A stretch of DNA of 64,000 nucleotides, taken from positions 205,296,210-205,360,209 of the forward strand of contig BTPG01000005.1 of assembly GCA_036245525.1 (NCBI GenBank), read 5' to 3'. A program made the position numbers and the translations under genes. The notes under the pieces are model-generated. The model was not told the origin of the DNA. It was given only the letters and a program-made list of their open reading frames with translations, and made no database searches. This document shows positions 20,099-30,320 of this stretch, piece by piece; within the stretch, counting starts at the first letter, position 1; each line of letters begins with the position of its first letter. This DNA is from Semisulcospira habei (taxonomy: Eukaryota > Mollusca > Gastropoda > Semisulcospiridae).

Positions 20099-20656
20099 CG
20101 TGCTTTTATGTGTTTTGCATCAGACAATCGCAATAAACAGAAAGAATGTCTTTCTAAAAGTGTATTGTTTTTGTATGAGTCTGTCAAATTCCGCTCATAC
20201 ATTGGTCCTATCTCTACACCATCATCAGCGTCATTATAATCACTATTGGCGTCGGAAACATCCTTTTTTTGTCATGAACAAAAACATCATCATGGTTCTC
20301 GCGTACAGTTGAAGACAGACCACTTTGTACTTCAGTCACATGACGTTAAGCAGCAGGGGAGATGGCTGATAAACAATTCAGCAATAGCTAACGTCATTTT
20401 GAGTTTCACGTCACTGCAAGCGACAAATCTAAGAGAGCTGTCGATTTTTGAACAAGAAAAGAAGTGAATTGTAAAGAATGACGTCAAAAGAATCGAACAG
20501 AAACATGTCAGACTCCTTTATGTGAGCAACTCTGGACCAGGACCCCAATACAGTTGGAACTTTCCCATCACCGTCGTGTTCAACAGATAAGATGTTCGTT
20601 TAAGCTCGAATTGTATCTGTCAGCGCGAGCACTCGTGATTTATTTTGCGTCATAAT
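20099..20656. other. no gene recognised
   Basis: Ordinary AT-rich DNA. No repeat family or conserved open frame is recognised. Confidence 0.5.
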
Positions 20657-20719
20657 TTAACTCATTCAGTCCCGACACACCCCAGCATGATATGGATCGA
20701 CCGTGATAGTTCAAGGGTA
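20657..20719. repeat. family A left half only
   Basis: TTTAACTCATTCAGTCCCGA, GATATGGATCGACCGTGATAG and TTCAAGGGTAG, then unrelated sequence. A truncated element. Confidence 0.75.
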
Positions 20720-20898
20720 GCTTTGTAGTTTATAAATCTTGTGATACTGCAAGAGTCATTCTTTTCATAATGAAAAGCTACGGACCACTTTTCAAAAGAT
20801 TTCCAAATAGAACATTTTTTTTCGAGAAAAAAATTAAATTCCTTTAAATAATAGTTTTAACCCCTTCCATGCCAATTGTCGCAGCAAGCCCCAGCCAT

Positions 20899-21082
20899 TT
20901 AACCCTTTTAGCCCCCGGATCCTAACAGATGCAGATGGCTTGACCGTGATAATTCAAGGGTAGTGCCAGATTAGCTTGGCGCCTGAATTATCATGGTCAA
21001 GCCATCTCCTGCAACAGGTACATAGTCGTTAGGCAACACCTCCAAAATTTGAGAAATGGGACCTTGGGGCTAAAAGGATTAA
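20899..21082. mobile_element. family A TTAA element, CCCTTT-ended, hairpin shortened
   Basis: TTAACCCTTTTAGCCCCCGG at the left and GGGGCTAAAAGGATTAA at the right. Inside, the hairpin lacks the right inner arm. It appears to sit in the 5' end of a family E unit (TTAACCCCTTCCATGCCAAT near 20859). Confidence 0.82.
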
Positions 21083-21087
21083 GGAAC

Positions 21088-21097
21088 ATGAATGATG

Positions 21098-21133
<36 letters not shown>

Positions 21134-21190
21134 TTCATTTATACAGCACTTAACCTCCAGATTAATGATGCTCTAAGCGCTTTACAAGAT
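21088..21190 (-). repeat. (AAT)n with LINE/SINE tail, reverse orientation
   Basis: (AAT)n followed by CATTTATACAGCACTTAACC and GCTCTAAGCGCTTTACAAG is the reverse of the GCGCTATATAA-(TTA)n tail type. Confidence 0.65.
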
Positions 21191-21264
21191 AAAAAATCAC
21201 AGAACAAAAATTACAAGAAAGTAAAAGCGTCAATAAATGTTACAACTAAAGTGACACATATCAA

Positions 21265-21369
<105 letters not shown>

Positions 21370-21593
21370 GGGTGTTGTCAGCAATGGTCAACTGTAGAGG
21401 CTCATACAAGTTCAATGTCTGTTGCAGTTGGATTGTGTTCAGTTTTCTCTGCAGTGAAGGAGTTAATAAAGGAACGTTGACCACTATACACAATCCTTTC
21501 AATATAAAACAAAGCTTTCAATACAACTACAAAGCATCAATAGAAAATGCTCTCCATGAACAGCACTCTGCAGAAAATGTTCAGCACAAGGCT

Positions 21594-21795
21594 TTAACTC
21601 ATTCAGCCCCGACACACCACAGCAAAACATGAATCGAGCATGATAGTTCAAGGGTGGTGCCAGAATAGCTTGGCGCCCATAGGCGCCAAGCTATTCTGGC
21701 ACCACACTTGAATTATCGTGCTCGTATGAACTGTCTCTAGAATTGCAATACAGTCCTTTAGAGGGCAACTTCAAATTTGGGGATTTCGGTCTCGC
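21594..21795. mobile_element. family A TTAA element, right end lost
   Basis: TTAACTCATTCAGCCCC, hairpin TAGTTCAAGGGTGGTGCCAG...GGCGCC-CATA-GGCGCC, then GCAATACAGTCC and GGGGATTTCGGT. It stops at the start of a LINE fragment before the right TTAA. Confidence 0.82.
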
Positions 21796-22490
21796 CATCC
21801 CCGACGACCTTTTAAACGCCGTCTCCTAGACCACTCTTCTGTTTTTACCGCAGAGTTGCAGGCAATTCTGCTTGCTCTTAAACATGCGTACCAGAGCAGT
21901 GAGAAGAACATTTAAATATTGTCCGATTCCTTGTCAGCCATTCAGGCTCTGAAGGGTACAGGAACTGAGCACCGGCTTATAGTCCAAATCAGGGAACTTT
22001 ATGCAGACCTCATGGCAGAATACTATATCATTTTCATCTGTGTTCCGGCCGGTCATGTGGGCATTGAAGGCAACAAAATCGTGGATTCTGCAGCCAACAG
22101 TGCCCGCAGTGATCGTACCTGTGAGGTTGAGACTGTTTTTTCCCCGTGATTTTAAGCCCGCCATTGGTGCCTATATATCTTGTGAGTGGCAGACTGAGTG
22201 GGACAAGGAAGAAGCGAACAGCGGGCTCTTTGAGGTTTTGTTTCGGCCGGGACGTTCCCTTAAACAAAATCTTCAGCCTTCTAAAGGAAGCCAATTTGTT
22301 TCACTTAAGTCTTCGTAGACACATACGATTGACCTGAGCTTTTAGCTAAGATTACTTTTAAACTGTATTTACATCATGTTTTAAGACCTTTCTCTTAATC
22401 TGGCTGACCAGACTGTTGCCCTTCCCGCCGTGATATTGCTTCCATCGCCTGCTTGGCGTTAAACCCCAATAACTAACTAACTAACCACAC
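21796..22490 (+). mobile_element. RNase-H LINE (I/Ingi-like), 3' fragment
   Basis: Frames show an RNase H domain: SSVFTAELQAILLAL, a stop at about 21913, then LSDSLSAIQALKG and PAGHVGIEGNKIVD. After a deletion come the C-terminal words IFSLLKEANLFHL and a 3' region ending GGCGTTAAACCCCAATAACT with TAAC repeats. Damaged by stops and frameshifts. Its tail defines the short tails found at 7511, 24694, 26383 and 33876. Confidence 0.8.
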
Positions 22491-22624
22491 TCATAAGACC
22501 TGATATTTTATTTCCACTTCCCCTGCCTTTTTAGCTCTCATGTGACGTCACGTCCGATTCTAGTCGAGATACATATCGTGACTAGTCAACGAGAAGAGGA
22601 AACTCAGTTCCGAGTACTGCTTTC
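22491..22624. repeat. duplicated segment (first copy, uninterrupted)
   Basis: From CATAAGACCTGATATTTTAT to CACTACATGTGTTA this matches 24640-24848 closely, except that the later copy has a 57-base insertion. Confidence 0.85.
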
Positions 22625-22874
22625 ACTACATGTGTTAATAATAATAATTATAATGAGTACTTGTATAGCGCCTAACCTCAGATTAGAGCTCTAGGCGCTT
22701 AACAAAAACTAATTGTACAAAAATATCTAATTACAAAAACACAATTTACAAAAAGTACTAAAACAAAATACAACGCACTCTGTAAACAAGCTATAAAGTC
22801 ACCATTCAAAAGTGATACGCTTGTGGACTCATACTCGCATTCATGCACGCGCACGCACACACACACACACACAC

Positions 22875-22936
<62 letters not shown>

Positions 22937-23822
22937 GCACGCACGCACGCACGCACGCAGCACACACACACACACACACACACTACTTCTAACAGAGATA
23001 GAGATGACTTCAACATGACAGGTCTGTGACAAAGTCATTTGTAGCAGACAGGAAAAAATATGGGTCTTTAGGGCTCGCTTGAATGCCTCTCTCGAATCCA
23101 CGTATCTCAGTTTGCTTAGGAGGTCATTCCAAACAACTGAGCTCTGGTACTTAAATGACCTCTCACCAAACGACTTTGTTTTGACAAGAGGGATACGTAA
23201 AACTCGAGAGTCGGCAGCAGAGCGCAATTTCTGTCTTGAGGGCGTATACAGCTGGAGAAGAGAGGCAAGGTAATGTGAGCAGGAACAGGTAATACAACTG
23301 TGAGTCATGCATGAAATGTTGTACTGAATCCTAGCTGTTACAGGTAACCAGTTGAAGAGCAGACAGATGGTGTGCAATATGATCTGATCTAGGGACTCTA
23401 AGAATCAATCTAGCAGCTGAGTTTTGAATTTTCTGGAGTTTGCCAATCAGACACTGGGAACAGCCAGCTAAAAGAGCATTGCAATAGTCTAATTTAGACA
23501 AAACAAAAGCGCAGACAAGTACTTTAGTTGCTTCAGGTGTCAGATAGTGGCGGACTGAAGCAATACGTCGCAGTTCAGTATAGGCCGATCTGCAAACGTT
23601 GTTCACATGAAGGCGCATGGACAGGCTACTATCAAGTGTGACACCAAGATTTTTTACATGGGGGGGTGGGGGGGGGGGGGGTGGGGGGGGGAGAAGGGGA
23701 CAGTGGCACCACATATTTGTAATGACTGGGGGAGTGTCAGCGTCTTCGTCGACCTCGGGGAAGCAATGATCATGGCTCCGAGTACTGCTTCCACTACATG
23801 TGTTAGGGTCTGATAAGCTCAT
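22625..23822 (-). mobile_element. CR1/L2-like LINE 3' half, - strand
   Basis: Read on the - strand: NLGVTLDSSLSM, LSKLDYCNALLAG, IQNSAARLIL, a frameshift near 23350, then NWLPVTARIQY, RSFKYQSSVVWNDLL and a 3' end GCGCTATACAAGTAC-(ATT)n. A (GT)n tract (22847-22983) lies in the 3' region and a G-rich run (23661-23691) near the 5' break. Same group as 1880-2690. Confidence 0.85.
22847..22983. repeat. (AC)n microsatellite inside LINE 3' region
   Basis: AC repeats with (ACGC)n interruption near 22932-22960. Confidence 0.95.
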
Positions 23823-23958
23823 TCAGCCCCGACACACCACAGCTAGATATGGATCGAGCATGATAAGTTCAAGGGAGGTGCCAGAAGTAGCTTGGCGCCC
23901 ATAGGCGCCAAGCTATTCTGGCACCACCCTTGAACTATCATGCTCGATCTGTCTCTAG
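23815..23958. mobile_element. family A element, right end lost
   Basis: AGCTCATTCAGCCCCGACAC, then hairpin with tip GGCGCC-CATA-GGCGCC and a closing CATGCTCGATCTGTCTC. The left end has AGCT in place of TTAACT. A second copy of this junction occurs at 24850. Confidence 0.8.
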
Positions 23959-24035
23959 AAGCAGAATCTGTTAGCACCGTCATTGCCAATGGACGCAGAT
24001 TGTGTTTCCAAATCTTTGTTAGTTTAGTGACTCCC

Positions 24036-24067
<32 letters not shown>

Positions 24068-24123
24068 AAAACCGAGTCGCCCAAGGAACATGGATAAATG
24101 ATGTGTCATCAAGCTAAATGCAT

Positions 24124-24238
24124 ATAGTTCCTCATGAACGACCGCGAGGGCTCATGAGGATCTTTGCCTCTTGCAGTTCAAGTAAAACGACCTACTCCAG
24201 GCAGTTAAGGGAGCTCATGAGGATCTATGCCTCTTGCA
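24124..24238. repeat. family E right arms in tandem
   Basis: CTCATGAGGATCTTTGCCTC and CTCATGAGGATCTATGCCTC lie about 60 bases apart, each followed by TTGCAGTT and an AAAACGACCTA block ending in CAGTTAAGGGA: a local tandem duplication of the element end. Confidence 0.75.
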
Positions 24239-24639
24239 GTTAAAACGACCTAATCCAGACAGTTAAGGGATAGTAGCTGGCAATATTCTCTTATGAACAT
24301 GATCATTATTCTGCAGAAAATGTTTAACACAACGTTTAAAACAGAAAGCAAATAAAGTATGACGATAAAACAGTTGACAATATGAATAATATTATATGCC
24401 CTTGAAACAGTTGCAGTATAAAGTAAAGCAAAGTTTTCATTATGCATATTAGTTACTATATACACATCTCTCAATACAAAAACAACATTTTCAAAACACA
24501 ACAAATGTGTCAATACAAGCGTAAATAATGTCAACACTCATTTAGGCCATTCTGCCCTGTACAACTTGCGACGGATCGACAATGATAGTTCTAGGGTGGT
24601 GGTAGAATAGCTTGGCTATAGGCTACACGTATAATCATA

Positions 24640-24848
24640 AGACCTGATATTTTATTTCCACTTCCCCTGCCTTCTTTGCTCTCACGTGACCCGCTGTGAG
24701 ATGGCCTTAGTTTCCTGCTTGGCGTTAAACCCAAATAACTAACTAATCTCATGTGACGTCACGTCCGATTCTAGTCGAGATACATATCGTGACTAGTCAA
24801 CGAGAAGAGGAAACTCAGCTCCGAGTACTGCTTCCACTACATGTGTTA
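24640..24848. repeat. duplicated segment (second copy) with inserted LINE tail
   Basis: Matches 22491-22624 on both sides of a 57-base insertion at about 24694-24750. Confidence 0.85.
24694..24750 (+). mobile_element. 57-base LINE tail insertion with target duplication
   Basis: CCCGCTGTGAGATGGCCTTA to AACTAACTAA interrupts a segment that is continuous at 22528-22560. CTCACGTGA before and CTCATGTGA after represent one target copy duplicated. Confidence 0.82.
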
Positions 24849-24849
24849 G

Positions 24850-24950
24850 GGTATGATAAGCTCATTCAGCCCCGACACACCACAGCAAGATATGGATCGA
24901 GGTTGATAGTTCAAGGGTGGTACCAGAAAAATGTACAGGGGTCAAAAGGG
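24850..24950. repeat. family A left half with fused right end
   Basis: AGCTCATTCAGCCCCGACAC to GTTCAAGGGTGGTACCAGAA, then directly GGGGTCAAAAGGGTGAAC: the central hairpin and right half are deleted. Confidence 0.7.
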
Positions 24951-24967
24951 TGAACACTACAGTTGGA

Positions 24968-25068
24968 GTTGGATCGACCATGATAAATCGGCAGTAATGC
25001 TTGATTTCCTTGCCAGTTTCAAGGTATTCTGACACTGTCATGAACTAGAATGTCAATCCATCTCCTGC
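24968..25068. repeat. family A remnant, strongly diverged
   Basis: TTGGATCGACCATGATAAAT at the left and AATGTCAATCCATCTCCTGC at the right keep the outer arms; the inside has decayed. Confidence 0.6.
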
Positions 25069-25218
25069 GGTAGAAAATAAATACGGAAGAGAAATGCTAT
25101 ACACACAGTTTTCAAAACAAACCAAAGTTTCAAGACAAACATGAATCACTGTACACACAAAAAGTGTACTATGCAGCACTACTTTCAAATAAGAATGACC
25201 TGTGAGAAGTCGTTTGGG

Positions 25219-25249
<31 letters not shown>

Positions 25250-25254
25250 CCATT

Positions 25255-25284
<30 letters not shown>
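25219..25284. repeat. (ATC)n microsatellite
   Basis: About 21 ATC units with one ACC interruption, followed by CAA repeats. Confidence 0.95.
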
Positions 25285-25285
<1 letters not shown>

Positions 25286-25338
25286 GTTGAACAACAAAAC
25301 AACAACAACAACACCAACAACAACAGAAAGAAAGAAAC

Positions 25339-25544
25339 TTAACACATTCTGCCCCAGGACCGAAATCCCCCAATTTTGAAGTTGCCCTCTGAAGAACTGT
25401 ATTACAATTCTAGAGACAGATCGAGCATGATAGTTCAAGGGTGGCACGAGAATAGCTTGGCGCCTATGGGCGCCAAGCTATTCTACCACCACCCTTGAAC
25501 TATCATGCTCTATCCATGTCTTGTATCGGGGCTGAATGAGTTAA
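25339..25544. mobile_element. family A TTAA element, full length, reversed
   Basis: TTAACACATTCTGCCCC at the left and GGGGCTGAATGAGTTAA at the right. The side sequence CCGAAATCCCCCAATTTTGA lies left of the hairpin, so this copy is in the opposite orientation to 10742 and 21594. Confidence 0.88.
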
Positions 25545-25974
25545 TTTATCATCATGTCCGCATGAACGCAACTTGCTTCTTGTGTGTCCGTCGCTTCGCC
25601 CCCAGTCTACGTTTGTACTTTTCGTTCATGACTGATGGTACTGTGAGTGCACGTATCTTCAGCGCGACATTCAAAATGACGTCATTTTGCTGCAGTAAAA
25701 AGCACGCTGTCGGGAGCCCATAGTCTGAAAGCCATACTTTCTGAGTCTCTTCTCATTGGAGAGTTTCTTTGGGTTTTTTTTTAAGGCATGAAAACAAGTT
25801 TTGGCGAAATATGTACAGAGCACCTGCCCCCATGCACAAAGGCCTTCAAACAAAGCAAATTTTCCCCCTGTAAGGATTTGATATACACACATTCCTCAAT
25901 CTAAAGCGCAATTTCCAATACAAACATAAACAATCAACGCTTGTCTAAACCATTCAACCTGACCGCACTTCAAC

Positions 25975-26080
25975 AGGTGACAGATCGGCCATGATAGTTC
26001 AACGGTGGTGCCATAACAGTTTGGCGCTCTCAGGCGCCAAGCTATTCTGGCACCGCCTTTAAACTTTCATGTCGAATTAT
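25975..26080. repeat. family A hairpin
   Basis: GATCGGCCATGATAGTTCAA, GTTTGGCGC, loop TCTCA, GGCGCCAAGCTATTCTGGCA. Ends decayed. Confidence 0.78.
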
Positions 26081-26252
26081 CTCAGCCTTCAAAGGACAAC
26101 CTGCAATGTGTTAATGCAAACATACTGTGTACATAACACTTTTCAACAGAACAGTTGCGAAAACTGTCCGAGCTGTTAAAATCTGTCACCGCAAACGTGG
26201 ATAAAGTGAGAAATCCTTTATTAACTGATTATGTGCAATGGCGCTGGTCTAA

Positions 26253-26363
26253 ACCCAATAAGTAAAGCTCCTCGGGTCGATGTCGGCCGCAGATAGAATG
26301 AGCACGGCGGTGCGCGGGCCATCTGCGGCCAACATCTGCCCGAGGACCCGTTTGCCTATTGGG
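26253..26363. repeat. family F palindrome
   Basis: CCCAATAAG, CTCCTCGGGTCGATGTCGGC, CGCAGAT pair with ATCTGCGGCCAACATCTGCC, CGAGG and CCTATTGGG around a GC-rich loop of about 30 bases. About 40-base arms with some mismatches. Confidence 0.8.
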
Positions 26364-26382
26364 AAGTAGACCCACTTTACTC

Positions 26383-26520
26383 GCTAGTTAGTTGCTGGGG
26401 TTTAACTCATTCGAGACGTGCCGCCTACGGATACGCGGCGATTCGCCGCGTATCCGTAGGCGGCACGTCTCGAATGAGTTAACTCCGAGCAGGCGGCTGA
26501 GGCCATCTCACGGCGGTGCT
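26383..26520 (-). repeat. I/Ingi-like LINE tail, reverse, interrupted by a palindrome
   Basis: TAGTTAGTTGCTGGGGTTTAA and TTAACTCCGAGCAGGCGGCT with GGCCATCTCACGGCGG are the two parts of a reverse LINE tail; the 81-base family B element lies between them. Confidence 0.88.
26402..26482. mobile_element. family B TTAA element, perfect 81-base palindrome
   Basis: Both 40-base arms (26402-26441 and 26443-26482) are exact reverse complements around one T, starting TTAACTCATTCGAGACGTGC. The flanks match the uninterrupted LINE tail at 33886-33930, which has one TTAA where this locus has TTAA-element-TTAA. This fixes the element as 73 bases (CTCATTCGAG...CTCGAATGAG) plus a duplicated TTAA. Confidence 0.95.
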
Positions 26521-26739
26521 CGCTAGAGAACCACAGTATTTAGTCAGTACGTATACTTATATCTGTGCTGGTATGTGACGTTTGACTTCACGGTCTACAG
26601 GTCTGTACGGTCTAAAACCACAGACTAGAACATGCGTGTAACAGTTATTTGGATGGTCAAAGCGAAGGACCTCTCTCTCTGGAAGATGACATGGAAAAAC
26701 ATGGCTGCACTGGAAACGACGCACTATCACCAGATCATA

Positions 26740-28944
26740 TCATTCGAGGATTTCATTCAGTGCCAGCCGGATACGGCCCCAGAACGAGGCTGTCGCGTCG
26801 GGTTCATCGCCCCACTCAATGTACGTCACGGTTTTCATAACCGCCATCATGGCGGGCGTTAAGTCACGTGACGGGATATCCTCCAACAGAACCACGAGCA
26901 GCGCGTCACCATGTTCCAGCACGTGAGTGAGACACAGCTGTAGCTCGAACTGACACCAGGGGCTGTCTGCGAAATTCTTGGAGAACAGCATCATGATTTT
27001 CTTGCTGGTCTGCACGCTCTCTTCAATGTTCTCCACGATGGGAACACCCAGCGTAAAGTCACGTGAATGTATGCACAGCTTCAGCTGCAGCCTCTCCTCC
27101 AGTTCCGGCATCAAGTGCTCACGCACCCAGTCCAGGTCTTGATGGTCGTAGCACACAAAGACGTCGTATCGGAAGTCCTGCTCCTGTAGACGGCGCCATC
27201 TGTCCCCTCGACCCCGGAATGCCTCGTACAGCACCAGGCGGACGTGCCAGCGGTAGCGGTAGAATACAGATCCCGCAATCAGTGGCAAGATCAACAGGAT
27301 AACAGTGGCAATGATAAACTTGGACACGGCAGGATTCCACAAACAGGCTTGGTCGGCCACGTAGAAGGACTGGACTGTTGTGTTGACCAGATTGTCGCAC
27401 GCGTATGTTGTACATGGATGGAGTCTCTCGTCGCAGAAGGTGAAAAGAGCGGGTTGAGTGGTGAGCCAGTGTTGGAACCATCTCAGGTCACAGTCACACT
27501 CGAAAGGATTGTTATCAAGGTCCAAACCTTGCAGACGTTGACGTGTGGCTTGGCTGAAGGTAGTTTCCCTGAGAACAGAAATCTGATTGGAAGACAAATC
27601 CAATAATTCTAAGTGTTCTAACGTGTCAAAGGCACCGTCCGGTATGTCAGTCAGCTTGTTTGAATCCAGAATAAGAGCGACTAAGTTTGGAAGGTTTGTG
27701 AACGCCTCTGCACTGACATGACCAATGTTGGTGGACGCCAAACCCAGTTCAGACAGAGAGAGGTGCTTTAGCAAGCGCTGCAGTTTGTGCACGCTGACTC
27801 TGCTGAAGTCGTTACCAGACAAGCACAGAATCTGGAGACTGGGACAGCCAGCAAAACAGTCTGGATGGATGGAATCGCTAGAAAAGTCGAGCCCACTGCC
27901 ATACAGAATTATACTATCAAGTTTGGTGTTATTAAAGGCGTACTTCTGTATGGTTGTCTTTACTTGTCCAGGATTGCCGGTGCCGAAAAAAATATATTTA
28001 AGTGACGGAAACGACTGTTGACCAAATGCATCGGTCGAAACGGTTGTTGTCATACAAGCATAGCAAAAGAACACTTCCAGGTTTGGTAAGCAAATTGATG
28101 CCGATGAAAGCGTGAATATAGTATTCACAGACAGATCCAAGTGCGTCAGGTTTGGCATGAAGGCTCCAGACTCGTTACAGGTTTCCGGGTAATATTGGAA
28201 AGCATTTCCCTGCAATAACAGTTTATTCAGCTGCGGTAAAAATGCAGGAATCAACGTTTTACGACACAGGCGGTTCAGAGAAAGGTCCAACTGGTTCAGC
28301 TTTGGAAGCGGCGTAAAGACCGACATATTAAGATAGGCCATCTCTACATTACGCAAACACAATATGTCCAGGTTAGGTAGTGGGTAGGTGCGGAACAGTC
28401 CGTCAGATGGTGACCCCAAAGGGTTGACTCCAATATTTAGTAGTTTGAGTGTGGTCTGTGACAACACAGGGGTCAGTGTAGTGTAGGTCAGGTTGTTATT
28501 GTACAGCCACAATTCTCTCAGATTCACCATTGTGCGGAAAGCGCCTGGACTAATGTATGACAAGTTGTTATAACTAAGATCGAGAACAACAATGTCTGTC
28601 ACATTGCAGAAAAAGTCGTCATGTTCGATGGCCCTTAGCTGATTCATGCCAAAACCCAGTTTGTACACACCATGCAGAAGTGCCGGGACGTAGGTTAGTT
28701 TGCCGTAGTGAGGAGAACAGTCAGCCATGTCATCTTTACACCGACAGTGACCCTCACCACACAGAGTATAATTTGTGTCGATTCGATTTGGTGAGTAGTA
28801 ACAAGGGTTATTGTAAAACTCATTATGAACCGTCTCCGTAGTGAGATGTGTGTGTAACATTGGGCGGGAACGATGAACGTCCTTGCAAGCTACACCATGG
28901 ACCAGCCACACTGACAGCACGTGCACAGTCACACACACCCACAT
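26740..28944 (-). CDS. Toll-like receptor, single exon, single cysteine cluster type
   Basis: A 734-residue membrane receptor of innate immunity that would sense a ligand outside and signal through its TIR domain. The first ATG is at 28944; the frame is open further upstream, but that ATG is followed directly by a signal peptide (WVCVTVHVLSVWLVHG). Next come a cysteine-rich head (CGEGHCRCKDDMADC) and about 15 leucine-rich repeats, for example VVLDLSYNNLSYI and LVALILDSNKLTDI. The C-terminal cap is NPFECDCDLRWF with further cysteines, then a membrane helix (FIIATVILLILPLIAG). The TIR domain has box 1 YDVFVCYDHQD, box 2 CIHSRDFTLGVPI and box 3 FW. No second cysteine cluster or N-terminal cap lies before the membrane, so it is vertebrate-like rather than Drosophila Toll-like. 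No stop or frameshift is seen. A polyadenylation signal is possible near 26217 on this strand. Confidence 0.93.
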   Translation of the reverse strand: MWVCVTVHVLSVWLVHGVACKDVHRSRPMLHTHLTTETVHNEFYNNPCYYSPNRIDTNYTLCGEGHCRCKDDMADCSPHYGKLTYVPALLHGVYKLGFGMNQLRAIEHDDFFCNVTDIVVLDLSYNNLSYISPGAFRTMVNLRELWLYNNNLTYTTLTPVLSQTTLKLLNIGVNPLGSPSDGLFRTYPLPNLDILCLRNVEMAYLNMSVFTPLPKLNQLDLSLNRLCRKTLIPAFLPQLNKLLLQGNAFQYYPETCNESGAFMPNLTHLDLSVNTIFTLSSASICLPNLEVFFCYACMTTTVSTDAFGQQSFPSLKYIFFGTGNPGQVKTTIQKYAFNNTKLDSIILYGSGLDFSSDSIHPDCFAGCPSLQILCLSGNDFSRVSVHKLQRLLKHLSLSELGLASTNIGHVSAEAFTNLPNLVALILDSNKLTDIPDGAFDTLEHLELLDLSSNQISVLRETTFSQATRQRLQGLDLDNNPFECDCDLRWFQHWLTTQPALFTFCDERLHPCTTYACDNLVNTTVQSFYVADQACLWNPAVSKFIIATVILLILPLIAGSVFYRYRWHVRLVLYEAFRGRGDRWRRLQEQDFRYDVFVCYDHQDLDWVREHLMPELEERLQLKLCIHSRDFTLGVPIVENIEESVQTSKKIMMLFSKNFADSPWCQFELQLCLTHVLEHGDALLVVLLEDIPSRDLTPAMMAVMKTVTYIEWGDEPDATASFWGRIRLALNEILE

Positions 28945-29052
28945 CGTCAGCGTTTGTACAAAGCACTTATAAGTAAATACACTTGAACATTGAATGAACC
29001 ACACACACACGGAACTACCTGGTCTTTGTGTCAAAGACAGTAGACCTGTCAC

Positions 29053-29486
29053 AACTGTTTAGTACTCTTTGAAAGGATGTTTCAGAACACAATTTCGTCT
29101 CCCGTAGCTTCCGTTCTTTGTCCCTTTTACAGCAAATACCAATCCTTTATTTCTTCCCTCACAGTCTCAGCATATTCGACGATTTTGTATTGAAACCAAA
29201 GACTTCTGGCTGAATTTAGCAGCTAAATAAATATTGAATGATGGGATATATATTAAAAAAACAACCCATCCGGCATTAGTCATCAAGTCAGTTACTGCCT
29301 TTCCGCAGCATGCTCTGTGACCGTCTGTCGGGTAAAGCTGTAACTCACCTCTTCCCGACATACAGCAGCCTATAGCACGTGACAAAATCCAGCCAATCGC
29401 TAAGGTCTGATGTGGTCAATTGTTATCAGCGAAGGGAATGTCTGTTTTCTAACGACCTACTTCCTGACTGACTCAAGCCCTAACCA
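29053..29486. other. upstream of receptor gene; no recognised element
   Basis: Probable 5' flank of the receptor gene. No TATA box or binding site can be defended by eye. Confidence 0.4.
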
Positions 29487-29592
29487 GACGCCTTCAGCTC
29501 ATTCAGCCCCGAAACACCACAGCAAGACATGGATCGAGCATGACAGTTCAAGGGCGGTGCCACACTAATAGTTTGGCGCCTATAGGTGTTGA
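29487..29592. repeat. family A left half
   Basis: AGCTCATTCAGCCCCGAAAC, GATCGAGCATGACAGTTCAA, GTTTGGCGCCTATAGG, then no right arm. Confidence 0.75.
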
Positions 29593-29944
29593 AGCGAGCA
29601 TTTCGACCGAAGTGTGATTTATTTTGCGTATCGGGGAGGTCAGGCATAATTTAATGCATTTATTCAACGACTTCTTGAAAGGGCTTTAACCTCAGAATCG
29701 ACATTTTTTTCTCTCTTCGAATTGGTACGGTGCCACAGATTTTGCGCATGTATACTCAGGTTGTGGCATTGGATTATCTATCATCTTGTACAACAGCTCA
29801 CTTCCACGCGCGCGCGCATGCACTCGTGGAAGTGGACTGTTGATTTTGCGCATGTTTCCGCAGGTTGTGGTACGGGTTTATCTATTATCTTGCATAACAG
29901 TCCACTTACACGCACGCACACATACAAACGCACGAACGTATGTA

Positions 29945-29959
29945 TGTGTGTTTGTGTGA

Positions 29960-30008
<49 letters not shown>

Positions 30009-30082
30009 AGTGTGTTGTCTGTGTGCGTGTGCGTGTGCGTGTGCGTGTGTATGTGTGTTTGTGTGTGTGCGTGTGCGTATGC

Positions 30083-30113
<31 letters not shown>

Positions 30114-30120
30114 TGTGTGT
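29945..30120. repeat. (TG)n and (CG)n simple repeats
   Basis: TG repeats with GTGTGC and CGCG interruptions. Confidence 0.93.
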
Positions 30121-30169
30121 TGTATGAGTTATTACGCAATAAATAGAAAGCATTTCAAAGTTTATTGTT

Positions 30170-30249
30170 TTAACTCATTCGAGACGTGCCGCCTCAGGAT
30201 ACGCGGCATAAGCCGCGTATCCGGAGGCGGCACATCTCGAATGAGTTAA
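30170..30249. mobile_element. family B TTAA palindrome, near-perfect
   Basis: TTAACTCATTCGAGACGTGC, CGCCTCAGGATACGCGGC, loop ATAA, GCCGCGTATCCGGAGGCGGC and ATCTCGAATGAGTTAA. Only two or three mismatches between arms. Confidence 0.92.
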
Positions 30250-30320
30250 TTCTGTAAATTCATTCTAATACATCATGCCTATAACTATATCATCATCATC
30301 ATCATTATCATCATCATCGC

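Noticed and set aside
27063..27606. + strand frames opposite the Toll-like receptor
   Set aside because: Antisense shadows of a conserved coding sequence; no family resemblance.
28945..29052. 36-residue upstream extension of the Toll-like receptor
   Set aside because: It would need a GTG start; the ATG at 28944 is followed directly by a good signal peptide.
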